A DNA stretch of 64,000 bases from Rhizobium sp. BK313 (GCF_014193655.1 NZ_JACHZQ010000001.1:1550001-1614000), one strand, 5' to 3'; numbered from the stretch's first letter, positions 27,339 through 36,481 are shown. Numbers and translations are program-made. The notes: a model not told the origin generated them from the letters alone.

Positions 27339-27932
27339 TTAATTCGGAACCGCGAGCAGATCGAGAAGCTCGCGCATCCGCCCGCGGCTCGTCAACTGCA
27401 AGACCGGCACATTAGGGCCGTGCTGGGCAAGCGCGGCGACAATGCGCGGCGTGTATTTTTCCTCGAAAGTCCAGATGAACTGCAGAAATTGCCACTCGAC
27501 CCTTTCGTTGCAGCCCGGCGCCATTTCAGGGCGCGTGCGGCCGATCCATTTCAGCCATCGCGAGAGGGCGCCCCAAATGCAAAGTAGACGCGGCATACGC
27601 ACCCAGATGACAATGTCCGTTCGCGGCAGGCGCAGATCGAAGCTGGACGTGTTCGTGCCATCCATGATCCAGCGTTCGCCGAGAATTTTCTCGGCGATAA
27701 TGCTCCGCTGCTCAGGCCTATCGCGCTGAACCCAGCCGGGAAGCCAGAGCACATCGCGATCGATGGATATGTAGGAAAGCCCGAAGCGCGCCGCGATCTC
27801 TTGCGACAAGGTCGACTTGCCGCCGCCGGAACAGCCTATAACCAAGATACGGTCAGCCCTGCGGATCTGATTCGCCACCTCTGCCAGCTCGGTCACTTCG
27901 TTGCGCAGGGGCGTTATCGCGCTCTGGTCCAT
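27339..27932 (-). CDS. P-loop kinase paralogue 2 of 3 (adenylate kinase-like)
   Basis: 197 residues with the same architecture as its neighbours: Walker A GCSGGGKST at about 33-41, SIDRDVLWLPGW, RWIMDGTNTSSFDLRLPRTD, lid-like RPEMAPGCNERVEWQFLQFI, and a C-terminal VLQLTSRGRMRELLDLL. It is clearly closer to copy 1 than to copy 3. GGAG lies 7 nt before ATG 27932. It is 15 bp after copy 3, so cotranscription is likely. Confidence 0.8.
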   Translation of the reverse strand: MDQSAITPLRNEVTELAEVANQIRRADRILVIGCSGGGKSTLSQEIAARFGLSYISIDRDVLWLPGWVQRDRPEQRSIIAEKILGERWIMDGTNTSSFDLRLPRTDIVIWVRMPRLLCIWGALSRWLKWIGRTRPEMAPGCNERVEWQFLQFIWTFEEKYTPRIVAALAQHGPNVPVLQLTSRGRMRELLDLLAVPN

Positions 27933-27947
27933 GATGCATCTCCGCCC

Positions 27948-28541
27948 TCAAAGACCATCGCGCAAGCGCGCCAGCAGCTCGTCGCCTTCCCGATAGGAAC
28001 GTAGCGTCAGCACCGGCACGTGCTTTCCATGAAGCCTGAACATTTCCGTGAATTGCGGAGCCTCCTGCTTCTCGAAGGTCCAGATATAACGAAAGAAAAC
28101 CCAGTCCAGTTGCTCCGGGCAACCAGGGGCCATCTCCGGCCGCACCTGCCCCCTGAAGCGCAGCCAGCGCCTGACGACACCGGACAAGGCCACCCACCGG
28201 GTTGGACGCCGCCATAGAACGATATCGGTGCGCGGCAGGCGCAGCGGCAATGTACTGGGGCTGTTGCCGTCGATAATCCAGCGCGGACCGGCGACCGCCT
28301 GTTCCATCAGCGCGATCGATTCCTGGCGAGGCCGCAGCTTCCAGCCCGGCTGCCAGAAAATATCCCGATCCATCGAGACATAGGTGAGTCCACGCAGCCT
28401 GGCGATCGCCTGCGCCAGCGTGCTTTTACCAGTGCCGGAACAGCCGATGACCAGGACGCGCTCGGCATTTTTGAGGATGGACGCCGCCATTTCGATGTCG
28501 ACGGCATAGGGCGGCGCTTGCGGCGCGACGATCTGCTCCAC
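27948..28541 (-). CDS. P-loop kinase paralogue 3 of 3 (adenylate kinase-like)
   Basis: 197 residues. Walker A here is GCSGTGKST at about 33-41, with SMDRDIFWQPGW, RWIIDGNSPSTLPLRLPRTD and RPEMAPGCPEQLDWVFFRYI. The most diverged of the three, with substitutions in the strand after LPRTD (IVLWRRPTRW). The start is GTG at 28541 with GGAG 7 nt upstream; the nearby ATG at about 28553 is out of frame. First gene of the array, downstream of the lipA terminator. Confidence 0.8.
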   Translation of the reverse strand: MEQIVAPQAPPYAVDIEMAASILKNAERVLVIGCSGTGKSTLAQAIARLRGLTYVSMDRDIFWQPGWKLRPRQESIALMEQAVAGPRWIIDGNSPSTLPLRLPRTDIVLWRRPTRWVALSGVVRRWLRFRGQVRPEMAPGCPEQLDWVFFRYIWTFEKQEAPQFTEMFRLHGKHVPVLTLRSYREGDELLARLRDGL

Positions 28542-28639
28542 GGTTCGGCTCCATATTCAATCTTGACAGGCGCCGGTACCGGCAACAAACGGCGGCGTGT
28601 TCCCTAAGCCGCGCAGATGATGATCTGATGACGGCACAA

Positions 28640-28668
28640 ACAAAAACCGCGGCAAAATCGCCGCGGTT
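28640..28668 (-). terminator. Intrinsic terminator after lipA
   Basis: Perfect 9-bp arms AACCGCGGC (28645-28653) and GCCGCGGTT (28660-28668) around a 6-nt loop. On the minus strand they are followed by TTTTTGTTTG. This ends the PDH-lipoate operon 26 bp after the lipA stop. Confidence 0.85.
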
Positions 28669-28693
28669 CGTTCAAAAAGCAAGAAACTGGATC

Positions 28694-29665
28694 TTACTCG
28701 GCCGCCAGCAGAACCTTCTTCTCGCGAGCGGCCCGCAGCCGGGCGAAATCGTCGCCGGCGTGGTGGGAAGAGCGGGTGAGCGGGCTGGAAGCGACCATCA
28801 GGAAGCCCTTGGTGTAGGCAACCGTCTCGTAGGACTTGAATTCGTCCGGGGTGACGAAGCTCATAACCTGATGATGCTTGCGGGTCGGCTGCAGATATTG
28901 ACCTATGGTCAGGAAGTCGACATCGGCTGTCCGCAGGTCGTCCATGAGCTGAAGCACTTCATTACGCTCTTCGCCGAGGCCGACCATGATGCCGGATTTG
29001 GTGAACATGGTCGGATCAAGTTCCTTGACTCGCTGCAGCAGGCGGATCGAGTGGAAATAGCGGGCGCCGGGACGCACCGTCAGGTACTTCGACGGCACTG
29101 TTTCCAGATTGTGATTGAAAACGTCGGGCTTGGCGGCGACGACACGCTCGAGGGCGCCCGGCTTGCGCAGGAAATCCGGCGTCAGGATCTCGATCGTCGT
29201 TGCCGGCGAGGCGGCGCGGATCGCCCAGATCACTTTTTCGAAGTGCTCGGCACCGCCGTCTTCCAGATCGTCGCGGTCGACGGAAGTGATGACGACGTGG
29301 CTTAGGCCCATTTCCTTGACGGCCTTGGCGACGTTTTCAGGCTCGGCCATATCGAGCGCATTCGGCTTGCCGGTCGAGACGTTGCAGAAGGCGCAAGCAC
29401 GCGTACAGATCTCGCCCATGATCATGAAGGTGGCGTGTTTCTTGTCCCAGCACTCGCCGATATTCGGGCAACCGGCCTCTTCGCAGACGGTGACGAGCTT
29501 GTGCTCCTTCACGATCGAGCGGGTTTCGGCATAGCCTTTCGATGTCGGTGCCTTGACGCGAATCCAATCCGGCTTGCGCAGGACTTCCGTATCCGGCCGA
29601 TGCGCCTTTTCCGGATGCCTGATGCGCTTTGTTTCTGGATTGATCGTGTCGAGAATCGTGACCAT
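28694..29665 (-). CDS. lipA: Lipoyl synthase
   Basis: 323-residue radical SAM enzyme with the auxiliary cluster motif C61-x4-C66-x5-C72 ([12 protein letters not shown]) and the SAM cluster C87-x3-C91-x2-C94 (CTRACAFC). It inserts two sulfurs into protein-bound octanoyl groups, producing the lipoyl cofactor used by PdhB and PdhC of the same operon. ATG 29665 ([10 protein letters not shown]) has GGAAAG upstream. It lies 36 bp after the YeaQ-like pair. Confidence 0.95.
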   Translation of the reverse strand: MVTILDTINPETKRIRHPEKAHRPDTEVLRKPDWIRVKAPTSKGYAETRSIVKEHKLVTVCEEAGCPNIGECWDKKHATFMIMGEICTRACAFCNVSTGKPNALDMAEPENVAKAVKEMGLSHVVITSVDRDDLEDGGAEHFEKVIWAIRAASPATTIEILTPDFLRKPGALERVVAAKPDVFNHNLETVPSKYLTVRPGARYFHSIRLLQRVKELDPTMFTKSGIMVGLGEERNEVLQLMDDLRTADVDFLTIGQYLQPTRKHHQVMSFVTPDEFKSYETVAYTKGFLMVASSPLTRSSHHAGDDFARLRAAREKKVLLAAE

Positions 29666-29701
29666 GAAACGTCTACTTTCCGCCGCTTGATCGCGGCCCA
29701 T

Positions 29702-29950
29702 TCATCGCCTGACGAGTTTGGCGAGAAATATCAGAATGCACGCACCGATGAAACCGGTGACGAAAAAACCAAGCCGGCCGCCGGGCACGCCGACATGCAA
29801 TTGCACCAAAATGCCCGCGGCAACGACCGAGCCGGCAATGCCAAGAACGATGTTGAGGATGACGCCATAGCGCACCTCCATCAGCTTGCCCGCGAGCCAA
29901 CCCGCAAGACCGCCGATGATGATCAGACCAAGCCAGCCTACACCTTCCAT
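29702..29950 (-). CDS. GlsB/YeaQ/YmgE-family small membrane protein
   Basis: 82 residues with three glycine-rich membrane segments (LIIIGGLAGWLAGKLM, VILNIVLGIAGSVVAAGIL, FFVTGFIGACILIFLAKL). It closely resembles the product of 5589-5846, including the final ACILIF ... LIRR/LVRR end. It lies between lpdA and lipA, 7 bp downstream of a second, more diverged family member. Role unknown. Presence in the PDH-lipoate operon is unexplained. Confidence 0.85.
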   Translation of the reverse strand: MEGVGWLGLIIIGGLAGWLAGKLMEVRYGVILNIVLGIAGSVVAAGILVQLHVGVPGGRLGFFVTGFIGACILIFLAKLVRR

Positions 29951-29957
29951 CGCGCCT

Positions 29958-30218
29958 TCATCCCCACGCTATTGCCCTTGCAAACAGCACCACGATGATC
30001 GCGCCGACCGTTGCATGAATGATTTCAACCACCAGCGCATTTTGTATACCCAGTGAGATTCCCAACCAATTAAACAGGAACCCGCCCACGAAAGCACCAA
30101 TTACGCCGCTCAGCAAACAACTGATCAGGCCGCCACCGCCGACAACCAGACTGGCGAGAAACCCCGCCACCAGACCAATCAGCAGAAAGACAATCCAAGC
30201 CTCAGTACCGATAGACAT
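29958..30218 (-). CDS. YeaQ-like small membrane protein, diverged paralogue
   Basis: 86 residues, three membrane segments with the GlsB/YeaQ glycine pattern (LLIGLVAGFLASLVVGGGGL, LLSGVIGAFVGGFLFNWLGI, VVEIIHATVGAIIVVLF). The middle loop has an extra GGGG, and the C-terminus lacks the basic RR end of the other two copies. It lies 55 bp after lpdA, in the same direction, and 7 bp before the next family member. Confidence 0.85.
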   Translation of the reverse strand: MSIGTEAWIVFLLIGLVAGFLASLVVGGGGLISCLLSGVIGAFVGGFLFNWLGISLGIQNALVVEIIHATVGAIIVVLFARAIAWG

Positions 30219-30273
30219 GATGATTTCCTTTGCAAATTTCCACCCTCTGGATAAAGGGCGAACCCGGAAATTA

Positions 30274-31719
30274 TCAAGCGTTCAGCACGCGGCCGTAGGC
30301 GTCCAGTACGGCTTCCTTCATCGTTTCCGAAACGGTCGGGTGCGGGAAGATGGTGTGCATCAGTTCCTCTTCCGTCGTCTCCAGATTCATGGCGACGACA
30401 AAGCCCTGGATCAGTTCGGTAACTTCTGCGCCAACCATATGGGCGCCGAGCAGTTCGCCAGTCTTCTTGTCGAAGATGACCTTGCACAAACCCTGGTCCT
30501 CGCCGAGCGCGATCGCCTTGCCGTTGGCCGTGAACGGAAAGCGGCCAACACGGATGTCGCGGCCGAGTTCCTTCGCCTTGGCTTCCGTCAGGCCAACGGA
30601 GGCAACCTGCGGCTGGCAATAGGTGCAGCCCGGCACCTTGCTCTTGTCGGTCGGATGCACGTTCGGCAGGCCGGCGATCTTTTCGACGCAGACCACACCT
30701 TCATGCTCGGCCTTGTGCGCCAGCATCGGCGGGCCGGCGACATCGCCGATAGCATAAATGCCCGGAACGTTGGTCTTGCCGTAGCCGTCGATGACGACGC
30801 AACCGCGATCGGTCTTAACGCCGAGCGCTTCCAGGCCCAGATTTTCAATATTGCCCTGCACGCCGACGGCGGAGATCATGCGGTCGGCGGTGATCTGCTG
30901 TACCTTGCCGTCTTCGGTCTCTATGTGTGCGGTGATGCTGTTCGCACCCTTGTCGACCTTGGTGACCTTCGTCTTGGTAAAGATCTTCAGGCCACGCTTT
31001 TCCAATTGCTTGCGGGCGATGCCGGAGATTTCGGCATCTTCGACCGGCATGATGGTCGGCATGATTTCGACGACGGTGACATCGACACCCATCGAGCGAT
31101 AGAAGCTCGCAAATTCGATGCCGATGGCGCCTGAGCCCATGACCACCAGCGATTTCGGCAGGAAATCCGGCTTCAGCGCCTCGAAATAGGTCCAGATCAG
31201 CTTGCCGTCCGGTTCAATGCCCGGCAAAGCGCGCGGACGCGCGCCGGTGGCGACGATGATATGCTTGGCAGTGTAGGTGCCCTCGCCCTTGACGTTCTTG
31301 GGCAACGGATGCTGCGGCTCAACGACAGGCTTGGTCGACTTGCCGACGACGATTTCGCCGGGCTTCGTAATTTTCGCCTCGCCCCAGATCACGTCGACCT
31401 TGTTCTTCTTCATCAGGAAGCCGACGCCCATGTTGAGGCGAAGGGAAACGCCACGCGAACGGGCAACAACAGCCTTCACATCGGGCGTAACCTTGCCTTC
31501 GAGGACAAGGCCGTATTCCTTCAGATGATTGGAATGATCAAGGATTTCGGCGGAACGCAATAGTGCCTTGGTCGGAATGCAGCCCCAGTTCAGGCAAATA
31601 CCGCCCAGGTGCTCGCGTTCGACGATCGCCGTCTTCAGGCCAAGCTGGCCGGCACGCACGGCGGCGACATAGCCGCCAGGACCGGAGCCGATGATGATGA
31701 CGTCGTAATTCTCAGCCAT
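30274..31719 (-). CDS. lpdA: Dihydrolipoamide dehydrogenase (E3)
   Basis: 481 residues, FAD disulfide oxidoreductase. The nucleotide motif GSGPGG is at 11-16, the redox disulfide is C42/C47 in GGICLNWGCIPTK, and the C-terminal catalytic His-Glu pair is in HTIFPHPTVSE. E3 reoxidises the dihydrolipoyl groups of the dehydrogenase complexes using NAD. Its place after pdhC shows it is the PDH-dedicated copy. AGGAAA precedes ATG 31719. Confidence 0.95.
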   Translation of the reverse strand: MAENYDVIIIGSGPGGYVAAVRAGQLGLKTAIVEREHLGGICLNWGCIPTKALLRSAEILDHSNHLKEYGLVLEGKVTPDVKAVVARSRGVSLRLNMGVGFLMKKNKVDVIWGEAKITKPGEIVVGKSTKPVVEPQHPLPKNVKGEGTYTAKHIIVATGARPRALPGIEPDGKLIWTYFEALKPDFLPKSLVVMGSGAIGIEFASFYRSMGVDVTVVEIMPTIMPVEDAEISGIARKQLEKRGLKIFTKTKVTKVDKGANSITAHIETEDGKVQQITADRMISAVGVQGNIENLGLEALGVKTDRGCVVIDGYGKTNVPGIYAIGDVAGPPMLAHKAEHEGVVCVEKIAGLPNVHPTDKSKVPGCTYCQPQVASVGLTEAKAKELGRDIRVGRFPFTANGKAIALGEDQGLCKVIFDKKTGELLGAHMVGAEVTELIQGFVVAMNLETTEEELMHTIFPHPTVSETMKEAVLDAYGRVLNA

Positions 31720-31812
31720 ATGTTTCCTGCCTTTGGTTGGCGACCGGTCAAAAGCTCAGCCTGCCTTAATTTTCCCGGAGCCCGACACCGAGCCGAAAGA
31801 CCGCAAAACGAT

Positions 31813-31847
31813 GATGCGGTTTTCGAGTAAGATCGCGCTCAATCAAA
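31813..31847 (+). repeat. Dispersed intergenic repeat, copy 2
   Basis: A 35-bp core beginning GATGCGGTTTTCGAGTAAGA and ending AATCAAA, about 30 of 35 positions alike with the copy at 36859-36893. It lies in the 131-bp gap between lpdA and the SGNH hydrolase gene, so it sits inside the PDH operon. Confidence 0.6.
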
Positions 31848-31850
31848 TGC

Positions 31851-32492
31851 TTAAAGCCCGAGCATCATCCGCACGATCGGCTCGAGGCCTCGGCCGAGCG
31901 CCCGAGTGTTTTCCGCATCGAGATGCACGCCGTCGAGCGGCGTGGTGACGGCAACCGTGCCTGCATCGAAAAAGCCGCAGCCAAGTTCGTCGGCCAGATC
32001 GCGATAGAGCGTCGCCAGCTTCGCCGACTCCTTGGTGGCGCCGAGGTAGTTAGCGGCGAAGGCAGGATTGGCGGTCTCGGTGATGAGAGGAGGCGCTACG
32101 ACCAGAATATCGGGGACTTCATGACCAAACGACCATGTATGATTGCGCACAAGCTGAATCAAGCGGCTGATGCCCTGCAAGGCAGCAAAGGCCGAACCGG
32201 CGACCACCGGCTTCATGTCATTGGTGCCCAGCATGATGATGACGAGATCGAGCGGCGCGTGTGTCTGCAGGATCGTCGGCAACACTTTCGCACCGTTGCG
32301 GTCGCAATCGGCAAGATAGTCGTCGAAAGCGGTAGTACGGCCGTTCAGCCCTTCCGGAATAATCCGAGCCTGATCGCCGAGCGCCTTTTGCAACACGCTC
32401 GGCCATCGGTCTTCGAAGGCATGACGACCGATCGTCTCGGCGTTATAGCCCCATGTCAGCGAGTCGCCGTAACACAGAACGGTCTTGGTCAT
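31851..32492 (-). CDS. SGNH/GDSL-family hydrolase
   Basis: 213 residues, no signal peptide, so probably cytoplasmic. SGNH blocks are visible: block I CYGDSLTWG (nucleophile Ser11), block II around GLNGRTT, block III GTNDM and block V DGVHLD with the catalytic Asp and His. Such enzymes are esterases, lipases or thioesterases; this subgroup resembles arylesterase/acyl hydrolases. It lies between pdhC and lpdA on the same strand. GGAGG precedes the ATG. The link to acyl or lipoyl chemistry is only a suggestion from position. Confidence 0.88.
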   Translation of the reverse strand: MTKTVLCYGDSLTWGYNAETIGRHAFEDRWPSVLQKALGDQARIIPEGLNGRTTAFDDYLADCDRNGAKVLPTILQTHAPLDLVIIMLGTNDMKPVVAGSAFAALQGISRLIQLVRNHTWSFGHEVPDILVVAPPLITETANPAFAANYLGATKESAKLATLYRDLADELGCGFFDAGTVAVTTPLDGVHLDAENTRALGRGLEPIVRMMLGL

Positions 32493-32517
32493 TCATGCCT
32501 CCGTTTGACGACAAGGC

Positions 32518-33873
32518 TCAGACGAGCATCCCCATCGGGTTTTCGATATAGCCCTTGAAGGCTGCCAGAAGTTCTGCGCCAAGCGCACCGTCGACGCAGC
32601 GGTGGTCGGTCGAAAGCGTAACGCTCATCATGGTGGCGATGGCCATTTCACCCTTCTTGACGATCACGCGCTGCTCGCCCGCGCCGACAGCGAGAATGGT
32701 CGCATGCGGCGGGTTGATGACGGCCGAGAAGTTCTTGACGCCCATCATGCCCATGTTCGACACGGCGGTCGTGCCGCCTTGGTATTCCTCGGGCTTCAGC
32801 TTGCGTTCCTTGGCGCGCTTGCCGTAGTCCTTCATCTCGTTGGAGATGGCCGACAGCGTCTTCAGCTCGGCACTGCGGATGATCGGCGTAATCAAGCCGC
32901 CCGGGATGGAGACGGCGACGCCAACATCCGAGTGCTTGTGTTTGACCATGTTGCTGTCGGTCCAGGAAACGTTGGCATCCGGTACATCGCGCAGCGCCAG
33001 CGCCAGGGCCTTGATGACCATGTCGTTGACCGAAAGCTTGTAGGCCGGAACGCCATCCTTCGACTTCGGAGCTGCATCGTTGAGCTGCGTGCGCAGCGCC
33101 AACAGCGCGTCCAGCTCGCAATCGACGGTGACGTAGAAATGCGGGACGGTCTGCTTGGATTCCTGCAGGCGCTTGGCAATCGTCTTGCGCATGCCGTCAT
33201 GCGGTACGAGCTCGTAGGAACCGGGCTCGAACAGCTTGAGAACGGCGTCTTCCGACATGCCTTTCGGCGCGGCTGCGGCCGGAGCCTGGGCAGCAACGGC
33301 GGGCTGGGCAGCGGGAGCGGCCGCCGGAGCAGCCTTTGCAACACCACCACCGACAGCAGCGGCTTCGATGTCCTTCTTGATCACCCGGCCATGCGGACCG
33401 GAACCGACCAATGCAGTCAGATCGATACCGGATTCCTTGGCAAGGCGGCGGGCGAGCGGCGATGCGAAGGTGCGATGGCTGTCCGTCGAGCGGGCCGCAG
33501 GCGCGACCGGCGCCGGCTGTGCGGCCGGTGCGGATTGAGCGGGAGCCGTCTCTGCCTTCGGCGCTGGTGTCGCCGCGGCAGGCGCAGCAGCCGGAGCGGC
33601 GGCGCCCGAGGCAGCGGCAGCGACATCCTCGCCTTCGCCGGCCAGAACCGCGATCAGCGCATTGACCTTGACGCCTTCGGTGCCGGCGGGAATGACAATC
33701 TTGGCGACGGTGCCTTCATCGACGGCTTCGACTTCCATCGTCGCCTTATCGGTCTCGATCTCGGCGATGACGTCACCGGACTTGATCTTGTCGCCTTCCT
33801 TGACCAGCCACTTGGCGAGGTTGCCCTCTTCCATGGTCGGCGAGAGGGCAGGCATGGTGATGTTGATAGGCAT
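32518..33873 (-). CDS. pdhC: Pyruvate dehydrogenase E2 (dihydrolipoamide acetyltransferase)
   Basis: 451 residues. An N-terminal lipoyl domain with Lys43 ([11 protein letters not shown]), an Ala/Pro-rich linker (about 85-130), a peripheral subunit-binding domain ([17 protein letters not shown]) and a C-terminal catalytic domain with the DHRCVDGA motif whose His is catalytic. E2 forms the core of the complex and transfers acetyl to CoA. Close packing after pdhB (15 bp) and a strong GGGGAGGG site support one operon. Confidence 0.96.
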   Translation of the reverse strand: MPINITMPALSPTMEEGNLAKWLVKEGDKIKSGDVIAEIETDKATMEVEAVDEGTVAKIVIPAGTEGVKVNALIAVLAGEGEDVAAAASGAAAPAAAPAAATPAPKAETAPAQSAPAAQPAPVAPAARSTDSHRTFASPLARRLAKESGIDLTALVGSGPHGRVIKKDIEAAAVGGGVAKAAPAAAPAAQPAVAAQAPAAAAPKGMSEDAVLKLFEPGSYELVPHDGMRKTIAKRLQESKQTVPHFYVTVDCELDALLALRTQLNDAAPKSKDGVPAYKLSVNDMVIKALALALRDVPDANVSWTDSNMVKHKHSDVGVAVSIPGGLITPIIRSAELKTLSAISNEMKDYGKRAKERKLKPEEYQGGTTAVSNMGMMGVKNFSAVINPPHATILAVGAGEQRVIVKKGEMAIATMMSVTLSTDHRCVDGALGAELLAAFKGYIENPMGMLV

Positions 33874-33888
33874 CGAAAAGCCCTCCCC

Positions 33889-35262
33889 TTATTTGTAGCA
33901 AACGGCTTTCACCGCATCGACCACTTCACCGACATTCGGAAGCGCCAGCTTCTCAAGGTTGGCGGCGTAAGGCATGGGTACGTCCTTGCCGGCGATCGTC
34001 AGGATCGGCGCATCGAGATAGTCGAAGGCCTGCTGCATGACGCGGGTCGCGATTTCCGTGCCGACGGAGGACTGCGGATAGCCTTCCTCGACGGTCACCA
34101 GACGACCGGTCTTCTTGACGGATTCGATGACCGTCGGCAGGTCCATCGGGCGGATGGTGCGAAGGTCGATCAGCTCGACATCGATGCCCTGGGCTTCCAG
34201 TTCGGCGACCGCCTTAGTGGCATAGGTCATGCCGATGCCGAAGGAGACGACCGTTACGTCCTTGCCGGGACGATGGATGCGGGCCTTGCCGATCGGCAGA
34301 ACAAAATTGTCGAGCTTCGGCACATCGAAGTGCTGACCGTAGAGAATTTCGTTTTCCAGGAAGATGACCGGGTTCGGATCGCGGATCGCGGCCTTCAGCA
34401 GACCCTTGGCGTCGGCTGCCGTGTAGGGCATGACGACCTTCAGGCCCGGAATATGGCTATACCAGGCCGCATAGTCCTGGCTGTGCTGAGCAGCGACGCG
34501 AGCAGCCGCACCGTTCGGGCCGCGGAAGACGATCGGAGCGCCCATCTGGCCGCCGGACATATAAAGCGTCTTGGCGGCGGAGTTGATGATTTGGTCGATC
34601 GCCTGCATGGCGAAGTTGAAGGTCATGAACTCGACGATCGGGCGAAGGCCGGCCATGGCGGCGCCGACGCCGACACCGGCAAAGCCATGCTCGGTGATCG
34701 GGGTATCGACAACGCGGCGGGGACCGAACTCCTGCAGCAGGCCCTGGGTGACCTTGTAGGCACCCTGGTATTCGGCAACCTCTTCGCCCATGACGAAGAC
34801 ATCCGGATTGGCGCGCATTTCTTCGGCCATGGCGTCGCGCAGCGCTTCACGCACCGTCATCGACACCATTTCCGTACCGGCCGGAATTTCCGGATCCGCG
34901 GGAGCGGCCTTCGGCTGCGCCGGAACGGGCGCCGGAGCAGCAGCGGCGGCCGGCGCTTCGGTCTTGACTGGTTCGGCAGCCGGAGCCGGCTTGGCCGTCG
35001 AAATATCCGAGGCGGACTCGCCGTCCTGCAACAAAATTGCGATCTTGGTGTTGACCTTGACGCCTTCGGTGCCAGCGTCGATCAGCAGCTTGCCAATCGT
35101 ACCTTCGTCAACAGCTTCGACTTCCATAGTGGCTTTGTCGGTCTCGATTTCGGCAATGACGTCGCCGGAGGCAACCTTGTCGCCTTCCTTCTTGAGCCAT
35201 TTCGAAAGGGTGCCCTCTTCCATCGTCGGAGAAAGGGCGGGCATGAGAATATCGATGGGCAT
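33889..35262 (-). CDS. pdhB: Pyruvate dehydrogenase E1 beta subunit with N-terminal lipoyl domain
   Basis: 457 residues, about 130 longer than ordinary E1 beta. The extra part is a lipoyl domain (residues 1-80, Lys43 in [11 protein letters not shown]) plus an Ala/Pro-rich linker (about 85-130). The E1 beta core follows, with [13 protein letters not shown] and the TPP-binding region [17 protein letters not shown]. The lipoyl domain is almost identical in its first 50 residues to that of PdhC. This fused form is characteristic of rhizobia and some other alphaproteobacteria. Confidence 0.95.
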   Translation of the reverse strand: MPIDILMPALSPTMEEGTLSKWLKKEGDKVASGDVIAEIETDKATMEVEAVDEGTIGKLLIDAGTEGVKVNTKIAILLQDGESASDISTAKPAPAAEPVKTEAPAAAAAPAPVPAQPKAAPADPEIPAGTEMVSMTVREALRDAMAEEMRANPDVFVMGEEVAEYQGAYKVTQGLLQEFGPRRVVDTPITEHGFAGVGVGAAMAGLRPIVEFMTFNFAMQAIDQIINSAAKTLYMSGGQMGAPIVFRGPNGAAARVAAQHSQDYAAWYSHIPGLKVVMPYTAADAKGLLKAAIRDPNPVIFLENEILYGQHFDVPKLDNFVLPIGKARIHRPGKDVTVVSFGIGMTYATKAVAELEAQGIDVELIDLRTIRPMDLPTVIESVKKTGRLVTVEEGYPQSSVGTEIATRVMQQAFDYLDAPILTIAGKDVPMPYAANLEKLALPNVGEVVDAVKAVCYK

Positions 35263-35280
35263 GGATCGTCCCTCCCCGAT

Positions 35281-36324
35281 TTAGAGCAGAATGTCGGTGT
35301 AGAGCTCGGATGCATCCGGCTCCGGATCGGCCTGGGCGAAATCGGCGCTGTCGGCGACGATGTCGCGGACATCCTTGTCGATCGCCTTCAGCTCGTCTTC
35401 CGACGCCCAACCCTTTTCCAAAAGGCGGGCACGAACCTGCTCGATCGGGTCATGCTCGGAGCGCATCTTCTGCACTTCGTCCTTGGAACGATACTTGGCC
35501 GGGTCCGACATTGAATGACCGCGGTAGCGATAGGTCAGCATTTCCAGAATGATCGGACCCTTGCCGGACCGGCAATATTCAACCGCTTCATCGGCGGCAG
35601 CCTTGACGGCGCGGACATCCATGCCGTCGACCTGAATGCCGGGGATACCGAAGGAGGCACCGCGCTTGGAGAAGTCAGCCTGCGCGGTGGCGCGCGCCGT
35701 CGACGTGCCCATGGCGTAACGGTTGTTCTCGATCACGTAGATCACCGGCAGCTTCCAAAGCTGCGCCATGTTGAAGCTTTCGGAGACCTGGCCTTGATTG
35801 GCAGCGCCATCGCCGAAATAGGCGACGCTGACATTGTCATTGCCACGATACCAGTTGGCGAAGCCGAGGCCGGTGCCGAGCGAGACCTGGGCGCCGACGA
35901 TGCCGTGGCCGCCGTAGAAATTCTTTTCCTTGGAGAACATATGCATGGAGCCGCCCTTCCCCCGGGAATAGCCGCCCTGGCGCCCAGTGAGCTCGGCCAT
36001 GACGCCGCGGGCGCTCATGCCGGTTGCAAGCATATGGCCGTGATCACGATAGCCGGTGATAACCTGGTCACCTTCCTTCAGCGCCAGTTGCATGCCGACG
36101 ACGACGGCCTCCTGGCCGATGTAGAGGTGACAGAAACCGCCGATGAAGCCCATGCCGTAGAGCTGGCCGGCCTTCTCTTCGAAGCGGCGGATCAGGAGCA
36201 TCTCACGATAGGCCTTGAGCTCCGCATCGCGGTCGAATTCCGCGATCGCGCCACCGTTGGTGTCTTTGACAGACTTGGATGTTGTCTTGCGGCTGGAAAC
36301 GGACGCGGATTTTCGCGGCGCCAT
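35281..36324 (-). CDS. pdhA: Pyruvate dehydrogenase E1 alpha subunit
   Basis: 347 residues with the TPP motif GDGAANQGQVSESFNMAQLW ending in the downstream NN pair, and the phosphorylation-loop-like region YRYRGHSMSDPAKYR. With PdhB it decarboxylates pyruvate and passes the hydroxyethyl group to lipoyl. A basic Ser/Lys-rich N-terminal extension (MAPRKSASVSSRKTTSKS) precedes the core. GGGAGGG lies 4 nt before ATG 36324. First gene of the operon; an inverted repeat lies about 130 bp upstream. Confidence 0.95.
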   Translation of the reverse strand: MAPRKSASVSSRKTTSKSVKDTNGGAIAEFDRDAELKAYREMLLIRRFEEKAGQLYGMGFIGGFCHLYIGQEAVVVGMQLALKEGDQVITGYRDHGHMLATGMSARGVMAELTGRQGGYSRGKGGSMHMFSKEKNFYGGHGIVGAQVSLGTGLGFANWYRGNDNVSVAYFGDGAANQGQVSESFNMAQLWKLPVIYVIENNRYAMGTSTARATAQADFSKRGASFGIPGIQVDGMDVRAVKAAADEAVEYCRSGKGPIILEMLTYRYRGHSMSDPAKYRSKDEVQKMRSEHDPIEQVRARLLEKGWASEDELKAIDKDVRDIVADSADFAQADPEPDASELYTDILL

Positions 36325-36455
36325 TCAACCCTCCCTATGTGAGTAGCCTCGTTTTGTAGTGCCGCGTAACATAGGGAAGATTGTTCGCCACAGCAATGCT
36401 ATAATTGCATGGCTCATATTCTTCACAAGCGATTGATATACTTATGAAAAAGACG

Positions 36456-36476
36456 ATTAACCGAAATTCGGTTAAT
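36456..36476. promoter_or_regulatory. Perfect inverted repeat upstream of pdhA
   Basis: Arms ATTAACCGAA and TTCGGTTAAT, 10 bp each around a single A. It lies 5 bp after the ftsB stop and about 132 bp upstream of pdhA. On the minus strand it is followed by CGTCTTTTTC, so it could be a weak terminator of ftsB. The perfect symmetry and one-base centre, too short for a hairpin loop, also fit an operator controlling pdhABC. Confidence 0.5.
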
Positions 36477-36481
36477 TAAGG

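Noticed and set aside
32602..35514. A 970-codon open frame on the plus strand
   Set aside because: It lies entirely antisense to pdhC and pdhB, which are unmistakable. In GC-rich genes the opposite strand often stays open; the composition is Arg/Gly/His rich without domains.
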